A stretch of DNA of 14,837 nt from an uncultured Prevotellaceae bacterium (GCA_937916085.1 CALGGO010000030.1:1-14837), one strand, 5' to 3'. Counted from the first letter of the stretch, positions 1 through 6,706 are shown. Notes: generated by a model from the sequence alone, not told the origin. Numbers and translations: made by a program.

Positions 1-12
1 TTAATCAAATCG

Positions 13-86
13 TGAATCGGCTGGGATTCGAACCCAGGACCCACAGCTTAGAAGGCTGTTGCTCTATCCAGCTGAGCTACCGATCC
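13..86 (-). tRNA. tRNA-Arg, anticodon TCT
   Basis: Read on the minus strand this folds into a complete cloverleaf. The 7-bp acceptor stem pairs GGATCGG (86-80) with CCGATTC (20-14), with one G-U pair. The D-arm contains AGCTCAGCTGGATAGAGC. The anticodon stem ACAGC/GCTGT encloses the loop CTTCTAA, so the anticodon is TCT, which reads AGA. The T-arm contains GGTTCGAATCC. The discriminator base is A at 13 and no CCA is encoded. It is transcribed from its own promoter just upstream (123-153) and away from queA. Confidence 0.96.
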
Positions 87-122
87 AGCTTTTTTGAGAC
101 GTCATTTCCTCAAAAAGCGGTG

Positions 123-153
123 CAAAGGTAACACATTTTTCTGAAAAGGCAAA
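123..153 (-). promoter_or_regulatory. Bacteroidetes-type promoter of tRNA-Arg
   Basis: On the minus strand there is a -33 box TTTG at 153-150, a spacer of exactly 19 nt, and a -7 box TACCTTTG at 130-123. This matches the primary sigma factor (SigABfr) consensus known for Bacteroidetes. It would start transcription near 116-118, about 30 nt before the mature tRNA 5' end. It lies back to back with the queA promoter. Confidence 0.75.
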
Positions 154-172
154 ATTTGTGAAATAAATGTTG

Positions 173-180
173 TAATTTTG
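173..180 (+). promoter_or_regulatory. -7 box of queA promoter
   Basis: TAATTTTG fits TAnnTTTG. A TTTG is present at 155-158, but the spacer is only 14 nt, shorter than the usual 19-21, so the -33 element is uncertain. A start near 186-188 leaves about 8-10 nt before the queA ATG, making the mRNA nearly leaderless. Confidence 0.5.
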
Positions 181-195
181 CCGAAAAATTAGACT

Positions 196-1473
196 ATGAC
201 TGTTTTAGACCAAGTGCGCAACTTGCGCATCGCTGACTATAACTATCCGCTCCCCGAGGAGCGCATCGCCAAGCACCCTCTCGCCCAGCGTGAGCAGTGC
301 AAAGTGCTTATGTTCAAGGACAACGCAATCGAGCAGCACATATTCCACGAAGTGCCCTCGCTGTTGCCCAGCGATGCTCTGCTCATCTATAACAACACAA
401 GGGTCATCAATGCCCGCTTGCGATTTCGCAAGGCTACTGGTAGCCAAATCGAGATTTTCTGCCTGGAGCCAGTCGCACCACACGACTACCAGCTCATATT
501 CCAAACCACCAGTCAATGCACTTGGCTATGCCTAGTGGGCAACAGCAAGCGTTGGAAAAGCGGTGCCCTCACCCAGCAGATTGAGGTGGACGGCGCCACC
601 GTCACCATCAACGCCACCCGTGGCGAGCGCCGTGGCAACGCCTTTGAGATAACTTTCGACTGGGACGGCAATGACGTTACTTTTGCCTCGGTATTGGAGG
701 CATTGGGAGAAATCCCTATCCCGCCCTACCTCAACCGGGGCACCGAGAAGAGCGACCTTACCGACTACCAGACTGTGTATAGCCACATCGACGGCAGCGT
801 GGCGGCACCAACGGCAGGATTGCACTTCACCGACGAGGTGCTTGCCGAGTGTGACCGCCGAGGCATAGAGCGGCGCGAACTCACCCTGCATGTGGGAGCC
901 GGCACCTTCCAGCCCGTGAAGAGCGACAACATTGGCGACCACGATATGCACACCGAGTTCATCAGCGTGCCGCGTGACCTGCTCGCCGAGCTTGCCACCA
1001 CTACCCGACCCGTAATTGCCGTGGGCACCACCAGCGTGCGCACCCTCGAAAGCCTTTATTACATCGGTCAAATTCTTGAGAACAATCCCGATGCCACCGA
1101 GGAAGAGCTGCGCGTGACCCAGTGGATGCCTTACACCAGCTCCCCCTCTAAGATAGAGGGGGCGGGGGGGAGTATGACCGAGCATCAAGGCACACCAGCC
1201 ATCACGCCGCAGCAGGCGTTGCAAAATATCGTCGAGTACCTTAACCGCCACAACGCCAGCGACTACCTGGGCAGCACCCAGCTGATGATAGCCCCAGGCT
1301 ACACCTACCGCATCGTCAAGGGCATGATTACCAACTTCCACCAGCCGCAGAGCACGCTGCTGCTGCTCGTCGCCGCCTTTGTGGGCAATGACAACTGGCG
1401 CAAGATTTATGACTACGCCCTCAACCACGACTTCCGCTTCCTAAGCTACGGCGACGCCTGCCTGTTTCTCTAA
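196..1473 (+). CDS. queA: tRNA preQ1(34) S-adenosylmethionine ribosyltransferase-isomerase QueA
   Basis: QueA transfers and isomerises the ribosyl moiety of S-adenosylmethionine onto preQ1 at tRNA position 34, giving epoxyqueuosine in the cytoplasm. Family motifs are intact: AAPTAGLHF at residues 203-211, HVGAGTFQPV just after residue 230, TTSVRTLES, and near the C-terminus TNFHQPQSTLLLLVAAF followed by a YGDACLFL end. At 425 aa it is longer than the approximately 356 aa E. coli enzyme. Part of the excess is a Gly/Ser-rich segment (about residues 315-326) encoded by a GC-rich palindromic element (1140-1172). The ATG at 196 is preceded by no Shine-Dalgarno and lies about 9 nt from the predicted transcription start. 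It is monocistronic: divergent from tRNA-Arg and convergent with the lipoprotein gene. A 7-bp repeat starts on its stop codon. Confidence 0.95.
   Translation: MTVLDQVRNLRIADYNYPLPEERIAKHPLAQREQCKVLMFKDNAIEQHIFHEVPSLLPSDALLIYNNTRVINARLRFRKATGSQIEIFCLEPVAPHDYQLIFQTTSQCTWLCLVGNSKRWKSGALTQQIEVDGATVTINATRGERRGNAFEITFDWDGNDVTFASVLEALGEIPIPPYLNRGTEKSDLTDYQTVYSHIDGSVAAPTAGLHFTDEVLAECDRRGIERRELTLHVGAGTFQPVKSDNIGDHDMHTEFISVPRDLLAELATTTRPVIAVGTTSVRTLESLYYIGQILENNPDATEEELRVTQWMPYTSSPSKIEGAGGSMTEHQGTPAITPQQALQNIVEYLNRHNASDYLGSTQLMIAPGYTYRIVKGMITNFHQPQSTLLLLVAAFVGNDNWRKIYDYALNHDFRFLSYGDACLFL
1140..1172 (+). repeat. GC-rich palindromic element in frame inside queA
   Basis: A perfect 9-bp inverted repeat, CCCCCTCTA (1142-1150) and TAGAGGGGG (1154-1162), has a 3-nt loop. 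A G-rich tail follows to 1172 and ends in GGGGGAG, which can alternatively pair with CTCCCCC at 1140-1146. The composition differs from flanking coding DNA. It is translated in frame as SSPSKIEGAGGS, in a region where a flexible loop is likely. From memory, similar CTCCCCCTC...GAGGGGG sequences occur as dispersed intergenic repeats in Bacteroidetes; that is not verified here. Confidence 0.6.
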
Positions 1474-1492
1474 TGCAGAATGCATGATGAAC
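1472..1492 (+). repeat. Heptad repeat (AATGCAT family) starting on the queA stop codon
   Basis: Three 7-bp units follow one another: AATGCAG, AATGCAT, GATGAAC. The first begins on the last two bases of the TAA stop. The 13-nt string AGAATGCATGATG (1477-1489) recurs exactly, in the sense orientation of the gene, at the end of plsC (11548-11560, minus strand). Confidence 0.5.
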
Positions 1493-1500
1493 AAACAAGA

Positions 1501-1540
1501 AAACACCCATCACGGCAATATTCCATGATGGGTGTTTTTT
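1501..1540. terminator. Bidirectional terminator between queA and the lipoprotein gene
   Basis: A 12-bp perfect stem (1501-1512 with 1526-1537) and a 13-nt loop are followed by a T-run on the plus strand (TTTTTT to 1540). On the minus strand the same stem is followed by TTTTCTTG. It serves both convergent genes, queA and the gene at 1562-2128. Confidence 0.85.
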
Positions 1541-1561
1541 ATACTAAAAATCGTTTCTCTC

Positions 1562-2128
1562 TTACTTTAGAGCAGTTGCTGCGATGATGTCGTTGAGGTT
1601 CTTCATCATCACCTCTTTAAGCTCGGCACCTTTCATTGGTGTTCCGCCAGGCATAACTCTGAAGGTCACAAAACCATCTCCCTGAGGAACATAAGCCTCA
1701 TACTCATAACGTCCATCTTTCTCAGCCTCAAACACCTTGAAGGTGTTACCATCAACAGAAATGTCGCTAATTGGCTTGCCACCACGTTTTTTGATGCTTT
1801 CGACAAGGTCATTCTCATTATACAATGTGTGGTTAACCATTGCTGTAGTGTGAGGATTCTCTTTAAGAGTCAAGTTGCAAGAGCTTCTTACCATACGGCT
1901 GCTAGCCTTCCAGCCTTCGGGGACTGTCAATGTGTAGTTGTCACAGGCGAGTTCTTTCTGGTCCTCGATTGCCACTTCTTCCTCAGCCTCAGAAGCTGAA
2001 GCGTCGGATGCCGATGTAACTTCCTCAGTATCTGAAACACTCTTAGATGAATCTTTCTTGGTTTCGCAAGAAACCATAATCATTGTTGCCAACGCTGCGA
2101 TGGCGAAAATGCTGAAAATTTTCTTCAC
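1562..2128 (-). CDS. Putative lipoprotein of unknown function
   Basis: The 188-aa product has a type II signal peptide with a Lys-Lys start, a hydrophobic core and the lipobox MVSC, giving lipidation at Cys21. Residues 26-56 form a Ser/Glu/Asp-rich acidic linker. A compact C-terminal domain follows (about 60-188), starting CDNYTLTVPEGW and containing a second Cys in RSSC. The TVPEGW opening is reminiscent of small alpha/beta lipoprotein domains of the DcrB/PsbP kind, but I do not recognise a family and assign no function. The start is GTG; no in-frame ATG exists upstream, and this start gives a complete signal peptide. A weak -7-like AAATTTTG lies at 2190-2183. The gene is monocistronic and ends at the shared terminator. 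A surface or periplasmic location on a lipid anchor is inferred. Confidence 0.85.
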   Translation of the reverse strand: MKKIFSIFAIAALATMIMVSCETKKDSSKSVSDTEEVTSASDASASEAEEEVAIEDQKELACDNYTLTVPEGWKASSRMVRSSCNLTLKENPHTTAMVNHTLYNENDLVESIKKRGGKPISDISVDGNTFKVFEAEKDGRYEYEAYVPQGDGFVTFRVMPGGTPMKGAELKEVMMKNLNDIIAATALK

Positions 2129-2225
2129 TTTGATTTGTTTGATTAGTCCAGTTAATAAAAATAATTGTTTTGAACATTAACGCAAAATTTCATCCTATTA
2201 TTATAAGATTGTGAGAAAAAAGCCT

Positions 2226-2233
2226 TAACTTTG
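2226..2233 (+). promoter_or_regulatory. -7 box of the ABC transporter promoter
   Basis: TAACTTTG fits TAnnTTTG. No TTTG is seen at the ideal -33 distance. A start near 2240 would leave a leader of about 22 nt before the TTG start codon at 2262, which supports that start. Confidence 0.55.
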
Positions 2234-2261
2234 CCACACAAAACATAAATACGACATCACA

Positions 2262-4070
2262 TTGCTAAAAACACTGTTAAAACAGATTGGCACGTTCAAG
2301 ACTGCCTCAATACTCACTCCAATCTTCATCTCCCTTGAGGTGGTGATGGGAGTGCTCATACCTTACGTCACCTCGTGGATCATCGATGAGGGCATAGCTC
2401 AAAACGACTTGCCCGACGTGTATAAATATGGTGCCATCATGCTTGTGCTGGCTGCCATGAGTATGATTTTCGGCATCTTGGCGGGACGCTTCTCAGCGAT
2501 GGCATCCTCGGGATTTGCTCGCAACCTGCGCGATGCCATGTTCCGCAACATACAGACGTTCTCGTTCTCCAACATCGACAAGTTCAGCTCGTCGGGGCTC
2601 GTGACACGCATGACCACCGATGTCAACAACCTTCAGAATGCGTTCCAAATGTTGCTCAGAGTGTCGGTAAGAGCCCCTCTGAACCTGATTTTCAGCATCT
2701 TCATGTGCGTGTTCATCAACACCAAGATGAGCCTTATCTTTATCATCGCACTTGTAATATTGGGCACCGCGCTCTATCTCATCATCAGCCGTACTGTGAA
2801 GCTTTTTACACAGGTTTTCAAGAAATATGACGACCTCAACAATGTGGTGCAGGAGAATGTCTCGGCGATACGTGTGGTGAAAGCCTTTGTGCGTGAGGAC
2901 TACGAGAACAAGAAGTTCAGCAAGGCGGCACGCGCGCTCTACAGCCTCTTTGTCAAGACCGAGAGCCTGATGGCCCTCAACCATCCCGTGATGATGATTG
3001 TGGTGTATGGCTGCATCATCTCGCTCTCGTGGTTTGGCGCAAAGCAGATTGTGGGCGGCGACCTCACCACCGGTCAGCTCACCTCGCTCTTCACCTACGT
3101 GATGACCATCCTCTCGGCGCTGATGATGCTCTCTATGATTTTCGTGCAACTCACGATGAGCGCCGCCAGTGGCAAACGCGTGGCGGAGGTCATCAACGAG
3201 AAAGCCGACATAGTAAATCCCGAGAATCCCGTCATGACAGTAGCCGATGGAAGCATCGACTTCAACAACGTGAAATTCTCATATAAGAAAACTGCATCTT
3301 GCTCACCATCTATAGTGATTGCCGGGGTGAATATTACTGATGGTTTTAATGCCTTGAAGGGATACGAATATGCCATCAACGACATCAACATCCACATCAA
3401 GAGCGGAGAGACTATTGGCATAATAGGCGGCACGGGCTGTGGCAAATCCACGCTCGCCATGCTCATAAGCCGCATGTATGATGTCACCGAAGGCAGCATC
3501 AAGGTGGGTGGCGTTGACGTGCGTGACTACGACCTAGAGACCTTGCGCAACAACGTGTCGATGGTATTGCAGAAGAACGTGCTATTCAGTGGCTCCGTGC
3601 TCGACAACCTGCGCTGGGGAAAGACCGACGCCACGCTCGAGGAATGCAAGCACGCCTGCCAGCTGGCGTGCGCCGACGAGTTCATCGAGGAGATGCCCGA
3701 CGGCTATGAGACTATCATCGAGCAAGGTGGTGCCAACGTCTCTGGCGGACAAAAGCAGCGCTTGTGCATAGCTCGCGCTCTGCTCAAGAGCCCCAAGGTG
3801 CTCGTCCTCGACGACTCCACCAGCGCCTGCGACACCGCCACCGACGCACGCATCAGCAAGGCACTGCGCGACTATATGCCCGAAGTGACTAAGATTATCG
3901 TGGCGCAGCGTGTACACAGCGTGATGCACGCCAACCGCATCATCGTGATGGACAACGGCCGCATCACTGGCTTCGACACCCACGAGAACCTCCTCAAGAC
4001 CAACGACATCTACCGCGAAATCTACACCATCCAAACCCAAGACTCCGGCGACTTCGATAAACCGAAATAG
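2262..4070 (+). CDS. ABC exporter half-transporter (fused permease/ATPase) with a degenerate ATP site
   Basis: An N-terminal type-1 exporter transmembrane domain (about residues 10-310) is fused to a nucleotide-binding domain. The latter has Walker A GGTGCGKST at 389-397, Q-loop VLQKN, signature VSGGQ at 493-497 and Walker B VLVLDD at 513-518. The catalytic Glu after Walker B is Asp518 and the switch His is Gln549 (VAQR). This pattern is known from the inactive-site subunit of heterodimeric exporters such as TM287/288 and BmrCD. No partner half-transporter is adjacent. The start is TTG: no upstream ATG exists and the first internal ATG (residue 29) would cut the first helix. Residues about 344-368 look like an extra segment between the A-loop strand and the next strand; their codons are AT-richer than the rest. 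The substrate is unknown; drug or lipid export is typical for the family. Confidence 0.9.
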   Translation: MLKTLLKQIGTFKTASILTPIFISLEVVMGVLIPYVTSWIIDEGIAQNDLPDVYKYGAIMLVLAAMSMIFGILAGRFSAMASSGFARNLRDAMFRNIQTFSFSNIDKFSSSGLVTRMTTDVNNLQNAFQMLLRVSVRAPLNLIFSIFMCVFINTKMSLIFIIALVILGTALYLIISRTVKLFTQVFKKYDDLNNVVQENVSAIRVVKAFVREDYENKKFSKAARALYSLFVKTESLMALNHPVMMIVVYGCIISLSWFGAKQIVGGDLTTGQLTSLFTYVMTILSALMMLSMIFVQLTMSAASGKRVAEVINEKADIVNPENPVMTVADGSIDFNNVKFSYKKTASCSPSIVIAGVNITDGFNALKGYEYAINDINIHIKSGETIGIIGGTGCGKSTLAMLISRMYDVTEGSIKVGGVDVRDYDLETLRNNVSMVLQKNVLFSGSVLDNLRWGKTDATLEECKHACQLACADEFIEEMPDGYETIIEQGGANVSGGQKQRLCIARALLKSPKVLVLDDSTSACDTATDARISKALRDYMPEVTKIIVAQRVHSVMHANRIIVMDNGRITGFDTHENLLKTNDIYREIYTIQTQDSGDFDKPK

Positions 4071-4124
4071 TGGAGAGTGGAGAGTGCTAAGTAGAGAGAT
4101 GAGAGTGGAGAGATGAGAGTGTAA
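4069..4124 (+). repeat. Heptad array, consensus AGTGGAG, 8 units, starting on the ABC transporter stop codon
   Basis: Eight uninterrupted 7-bp units: AGTGGAG, AGTGGAG, AGTGCTA, AGTAGAG, AGATGAG, AGTGGAG, AGATGAG, AGTGTAA. The first unit begins with the AG of the TAG stop codon. The same consensus recurs after the DPP-IV gene (6371-6456). Confidence 0.85.
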
Positions 4125-4136
4125 AAATGTCCTGTA

Positions 4137-4157
4137 TGTTGCGTTGTCAACGCAACA
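4137..4157. promoter_or_regulatory. 10-bp-arm palindrome upstream of the DPP-IV gene
   Basis: TGTTGCGTTG (4137-4146) and CAACGCAACA (4148-4157) are exact inverted repeats around one central base. The centre is too tight for a full hairpin, although GTTGCG/CGCAAC with a 7-nt loop can fold. No T-run follows, so it is a poor terminator. Position 58 nt before the DPP-IV ATG suggests a regulator-binding site or an mRNA structure; this is inference. Confidence 0.4.
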
Positions 4158-4214
4158 CTCCAGTCAACAAAGAACTATAAACAACTGATAACCAACATAA
4201 CTATCTATAAAACA

Positions 4215-6371
4215 ATGAAACGAACAATTAATTGCTTTGCTCTGATGCTGCTATGCTCTATAATAGCCAGCGCGCAAAAACAGTTCACTCTTGAAGACCT
4301 GAACTTTGGTGGCAAGAACTACCAAAACATGATTCCTCAGACCAGAAACCTCGCTTGGCATGGCAACATGCTCTACCACATGGAGAAAGACTCCATCTGG
4401 GCGGTTGACACCAAGACTGGCAAAGAGAAACTGGCATTCACCTCACAGCAAATCAAAGACTGGGCAGGGATTGACAAGGCGCCAAACCTCAAATGGGCAT
4501 CGTTCCCCTACCCCGACAAGCCACTTATGATGATTTATGCCAACGACAAGCGCATGCTTATCGATACAAAGAACCACAAGACTGAATGGAGCCAAATCAT
4601 AAATGACGAGTCAGAAGCCGACTGGAATAAAAACAGCCGCAACACTGCCTACGTCAAGGACGATAACCTATGGATAACAACCGCCAACGGCGGATACCGA
4701 CAAATCACCAATGACGGCTCGCGCGACATCGTTTATGCACAGGCGGTGCACCGCAACGAGTTTGGTATCGAGAAAGGAACATTCTGGAGCAACAGCGGCG
4801 ACAAGCTAGCCTTCTACCGCATGGACCAGAGCATGGTAGCCGACTACCCGCTCATCACCGTGCCCGAGATTAACGACTCCACACACGTGGAAGCCACTCC
4901 CGCACCAGAGAAATATCCGATGGCAGGACAGACTTCCCACAAGGTGCAGGTGGGCATTCTCGACATCGCTTCGGGCAAAATCATATACCTCGACACTGGC
5001 GATCCCACCGACCGTTATTTCACCAACATAGCCTGGAGTCCCGACGATAAGTTGGTTTATATGTTTGAGCTTAACCGCGACCAGAACGACTGCCGCCTAG
5101 TGAGCTACAACGCTGCCACAGGCGCTAAAGTGGGCGAAATCTACCGCGAGACAAGCGACAAGTACGTTGAACCAAGCAACCCCATCGTGTTCCTGCCCTG
5201 GGATGCCTCTAAATTTGTGATGCAGAGCCAAAAGGACGGCTACAACCACCTGTATCTGCACAATGCCGACGGCTCGCTTGTAAAACAGCTCACCAGCGGC
5301 AAGTGGGTAGTGATGGAGATGCTGGGCTTTGACACCGAGAGCAAAGCCATCATCATCAGCAGCAACGAGATAAGCCCCATTCAGAAAAACATTTTCAGCG
5401 TTGATATTGCCACTGGCAAGCGCACTCGTGTCGATGAAGGCGGGAAAGGATGGCACGGAGCGATTCTCAACGACAACGGCACTTGGCTCGCCGACTACTA
5501 CTCCGAGCCCGACGTGCCTCGCAACATAGCCATCGCGAACACCGCTACCGGCAAGGCAATGCGCTATTTCACTGCACCTAACCCCTGGGAGGGATATAAC
5601 GTGCCTGAATACAGCTGCGGCACCATCAAGGCTGCCGACGGTACTACCGACCTCTACTACCGCATGGTGAAACCCATCGATTTCGACCCCTCAAAAAAAT
5701 ACCCCACAGTGGTCTATGTTTATGGCGGACCTCACGCCCACAACGTTGACGCGAGATGGAACTACTGCAGCCGCAGTTGGGAGACCTACATGGCGCAGAA
5801 AGGCTACCTCCTGTTCATCCTCGACAACCGAGGCAGCGAGAACCGAGGTCGCGACTTTGAGCAGGCGACTTTCCGCCATCTGGGGCAGGAAGAGATGAAA
5901 GACCAGATGTGCGGCGTCGATTATCTGCGCTCACTGCCCTACGTCGATATTGACCGCCTGGGCGTGCATGGATGGAGCTACGGAGGATTTATGACAATAA
6001 GCCTGATGACCAACTACCCCGACGTGTTTAAGGTGGGAGTGGCAGGCGGACCAGTAATCGACTGGAAATGGTATGAGGTGATGTACGGCGAGCGTTATAT
6101 GGACACCCCGCAAAGCAACCCCGAGGGATATGCGCAAACAAGCCTCATCCACAAGGCTAAAGACCTAAAGGGCCGACTGCAAATCATCATAGGTCTCAAC
6201 GACCCCACCGTAGTGCCGCAGCACGCCTACTCATTCCTCAAAGCCTGTATCGGTGCCGACACCCAGCCCGACTTCTATGTCTATCCCGGTCAGGGCCACA
6301 ACATGCGCGGCCACCAAAGCGTCCACCTCCACGAACGCATCACCCGCTACTTCGAAGATTATCTCAAGTAA
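4215..6371 (+). CDS. Dipeptidyl peptidase IV (S9 family serine peptidase), secreted
   Basis: DPP-IV releases Xaa-Pro or Xaa-Ala dipeptides from peptide N-termini, probably in the periplasm or at the cell surface. A type I signal peptide covers residues 1-20 (cleavage after ASA). The DPP-IV N-terminal propeller domain follows, with the conserved stretch VHRNEFGIEKGTFWS and a YRMDQSMVADYP segment. The alpha/beta-hydrolase domain carries the triad: Ser588 in GWSYGG, Asp663 in GLNDPTV, His695 in GQGHNM. The 718-aa length and triad spacing agree with Porphyromonas gingivalis DPP4. The ATG at 4215 has an A-rich, non-Shine-Dalgarno leader (TAAAACA). No TAnnTTTG box is visible nearby, so it may be read from the ABC transporter promoter or use an unrecognised one. 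Its start region is complementary over 13 nt to the candidate small RNA at 6557-6701. A heptad array begins at its stop. Confidence 0.94.
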   Translation: MKRTINCFALMLLCSIIASAQKQFTLEDLNFGGKNYQNMIPQTRNLAWHGNMLYHMEKDSIWAVDTKTGKEKLAFTSQQIKDWAGIDKAPNLKWASFPYPDKPLMMIYANDKRMLIDTKNHKTEWSQIINDESEADWNKNSRNTAYVKDDNLWITTANGGYRQITNDGSRDIVYAQAVHRNEFGIEKGTFWSNSGDKLAFYRMDQSMVADYPLITVPEINDSTHVEATPAPEKYPMAGQTSHKVQVGILDIASGKIIYLDTGDPTDRYFTNIAWSPDDKLVYMFELNRDQNDCRLVSYNAATGAKVGEIYRETSDKYVEPSNPIVFLPWDASKFVMQSQKDGYNHLYLHNADGSLVKQLTSGKWVVMEMLGFDTESKAIIISSNEISPIQKNIFSVDIATGKRTRVDEGGKGWHGAILNDNGTWLADYYSEPDVPRNIAIANTATGKAMRYFTAPNPWEGYNVPEYSCGTIKAADGTTDLYYRMVKPIDFDPSKKYPTVVYVYGGPHAHNVDARWNYCSRSWETYMAQKGYLLFILDNRGSENRGRDFEQATFRHLGQEEMKDQMCGVDYLRSLPYVDIDRLGVHGWSYGGFMTISLMTNYPDVFKVGVAGGPVIDWKWYEVMYGERYMDTPQSNPEGYAQTSLIHKAKDLKGRLQIIIGLNDPTVVPQHAYSFLKACIGADTQPDFYVYPGQGHNMRGHQSVHLHERITRYFEDYLK

Positions 6372-6456
6372 GAGTGGAGAGTGCAGAGTGGAGAGTGCAG
6401 GGTGCAGAGTGGAGAGGAGAGAGGGAAGATGTGAGAGAGTGCAGGGTGGAGAGTGG
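6371..6456 (+). repeat. Heptad array, consensus AGAGTGG, 12 units, starting on the DPP-IV stop codon
   Basis: Units such as AGAGTGG, AGAGTGC, AGGGTGC and AGAGGAG run from the last A of the TAA stop. They stay in 7-bp phase to 6433, slip by 2 bp, and resume for three units (6436-6456). The consensus is a rotation of AGTGGAG, the array after the ABC transporter gene. Confidence 0.85.
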
Positions 6457-6467
6457 AAGGACAAAGC

Positions 6468-6547
6468 TCCTAGTCATTCCTATCCATTCCTAGCTATTCC
6501 TAGCTATTCCTAGCTAATCCTAGCTACTCCTACCCACTCCTATCCTA
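6468..6547 (+). repeat. Decamer array, consensus TCCTAGCTAT, 8 units
   Basis: Eight consecutive 10-bp units: TCCTAGTCAT, TCCTATCCAT, TCCTAGCTAT twice, TCCTAGCTAA, TCCTAGCTAC, TCCTACCCAC, TCCTATCCTA. The TCCTA half is invariant and the other half drifts. There are no unique spacers, so it is not CRISPR. It lies directly after the 7-bp array and before the small-RNA terminator. Confidence 0.85.
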
Positions 6548-6556
6548 CCCCTAGAT

Positions 6557-6590
6557 AAAAAAAGAAATCCCTGACTCATCGTCGGGGATT
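6557..6590 (-). terminator. Rho-independent terminator on the minus strand
   Basis: On the minus strand AATCCCCGAC (6590-6581) pairs with GTCAGGGATT (6575-6566) over 10 bp, including one G-U, with a 5-nt loop. It is followed by TCTTTTTTT (6565-6557). The plus strand has no T-run after the stem. No protein gene precedes it on the minus strand, so it marks the end of the small RNA. Confidence 0.8.
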
Positions 6591-6701
6591 GCTTAACTAA
6601 TTAACTTTCTAATACCATTAACATAAACCTTAAAACAATGAAAAGTATCGTCTCACGACGACAAAGATTTCATAACCTTAAAAAACTAATACCATGAAAA
6701 C
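6557..6701 (-). ncRNA. Candidate small RNA of about 145 nt, minus strand
   Basis: A -7 box TATCTTTG (6714-6707) and a strong terminator (6590-6557) bracket a segment without a plausible ORF on its strand. Start near 6701 is inferred. The RNA has a short hairpin TCGTC-GTGA-GACGA (6661-6648, a GNRA-type loop). AU-rich motifs occur twice: GGTATTAG, and TTTTAAGGTT followed closely by ATG. TCGTCG in that hairpin can alternatively pair with CGACGA in the terminator stem. The segments around the repeated motifs are antisense to A-rich start-codon contexts (CTAATACCATGAAAA and CCTTAAAACAATGAAAAG). It could be a known Bacteroidales RNA such as the Rfam Bacteroidales-1 motif; I cannot verify that. It is divergent from tamL. 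Confidence 0.6.
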
Positions 6702-6706
6702 TGATG

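Noticed and set aside
532..1428. Long minus-strand ORF (298 aa) opposite queA
   Set aside because: It is the complement of a gene with full family motifs, has no promoter, and its translation shows no recognisable domain. GC-rich codon use in queA makes open antisense frames likely.
2493..3149. Minus-strand ORF (218 aa) inside the ABC transporter gene
   Set aside because: The His/Glu-rich product is a shadow of the transmembrane-domain coding sequence; the plus strand is clearly coding.
6468..6547. Possible CRISPR array
   Set aside because: Units are 10 bp with no unique spacers and no cas genes nearby.
6638..6697. Small plus-strand ORF (19 codons, MKSIVSRRQ start) in the gene-free region
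   Set aside because: Its ATG context looks good, but the region has a promoter box and a T-run terminator on the opposite strand, and no plus-strand promoter. It is better explained as the complement of the small RNA, though a leader peptide is not strictly excluded.
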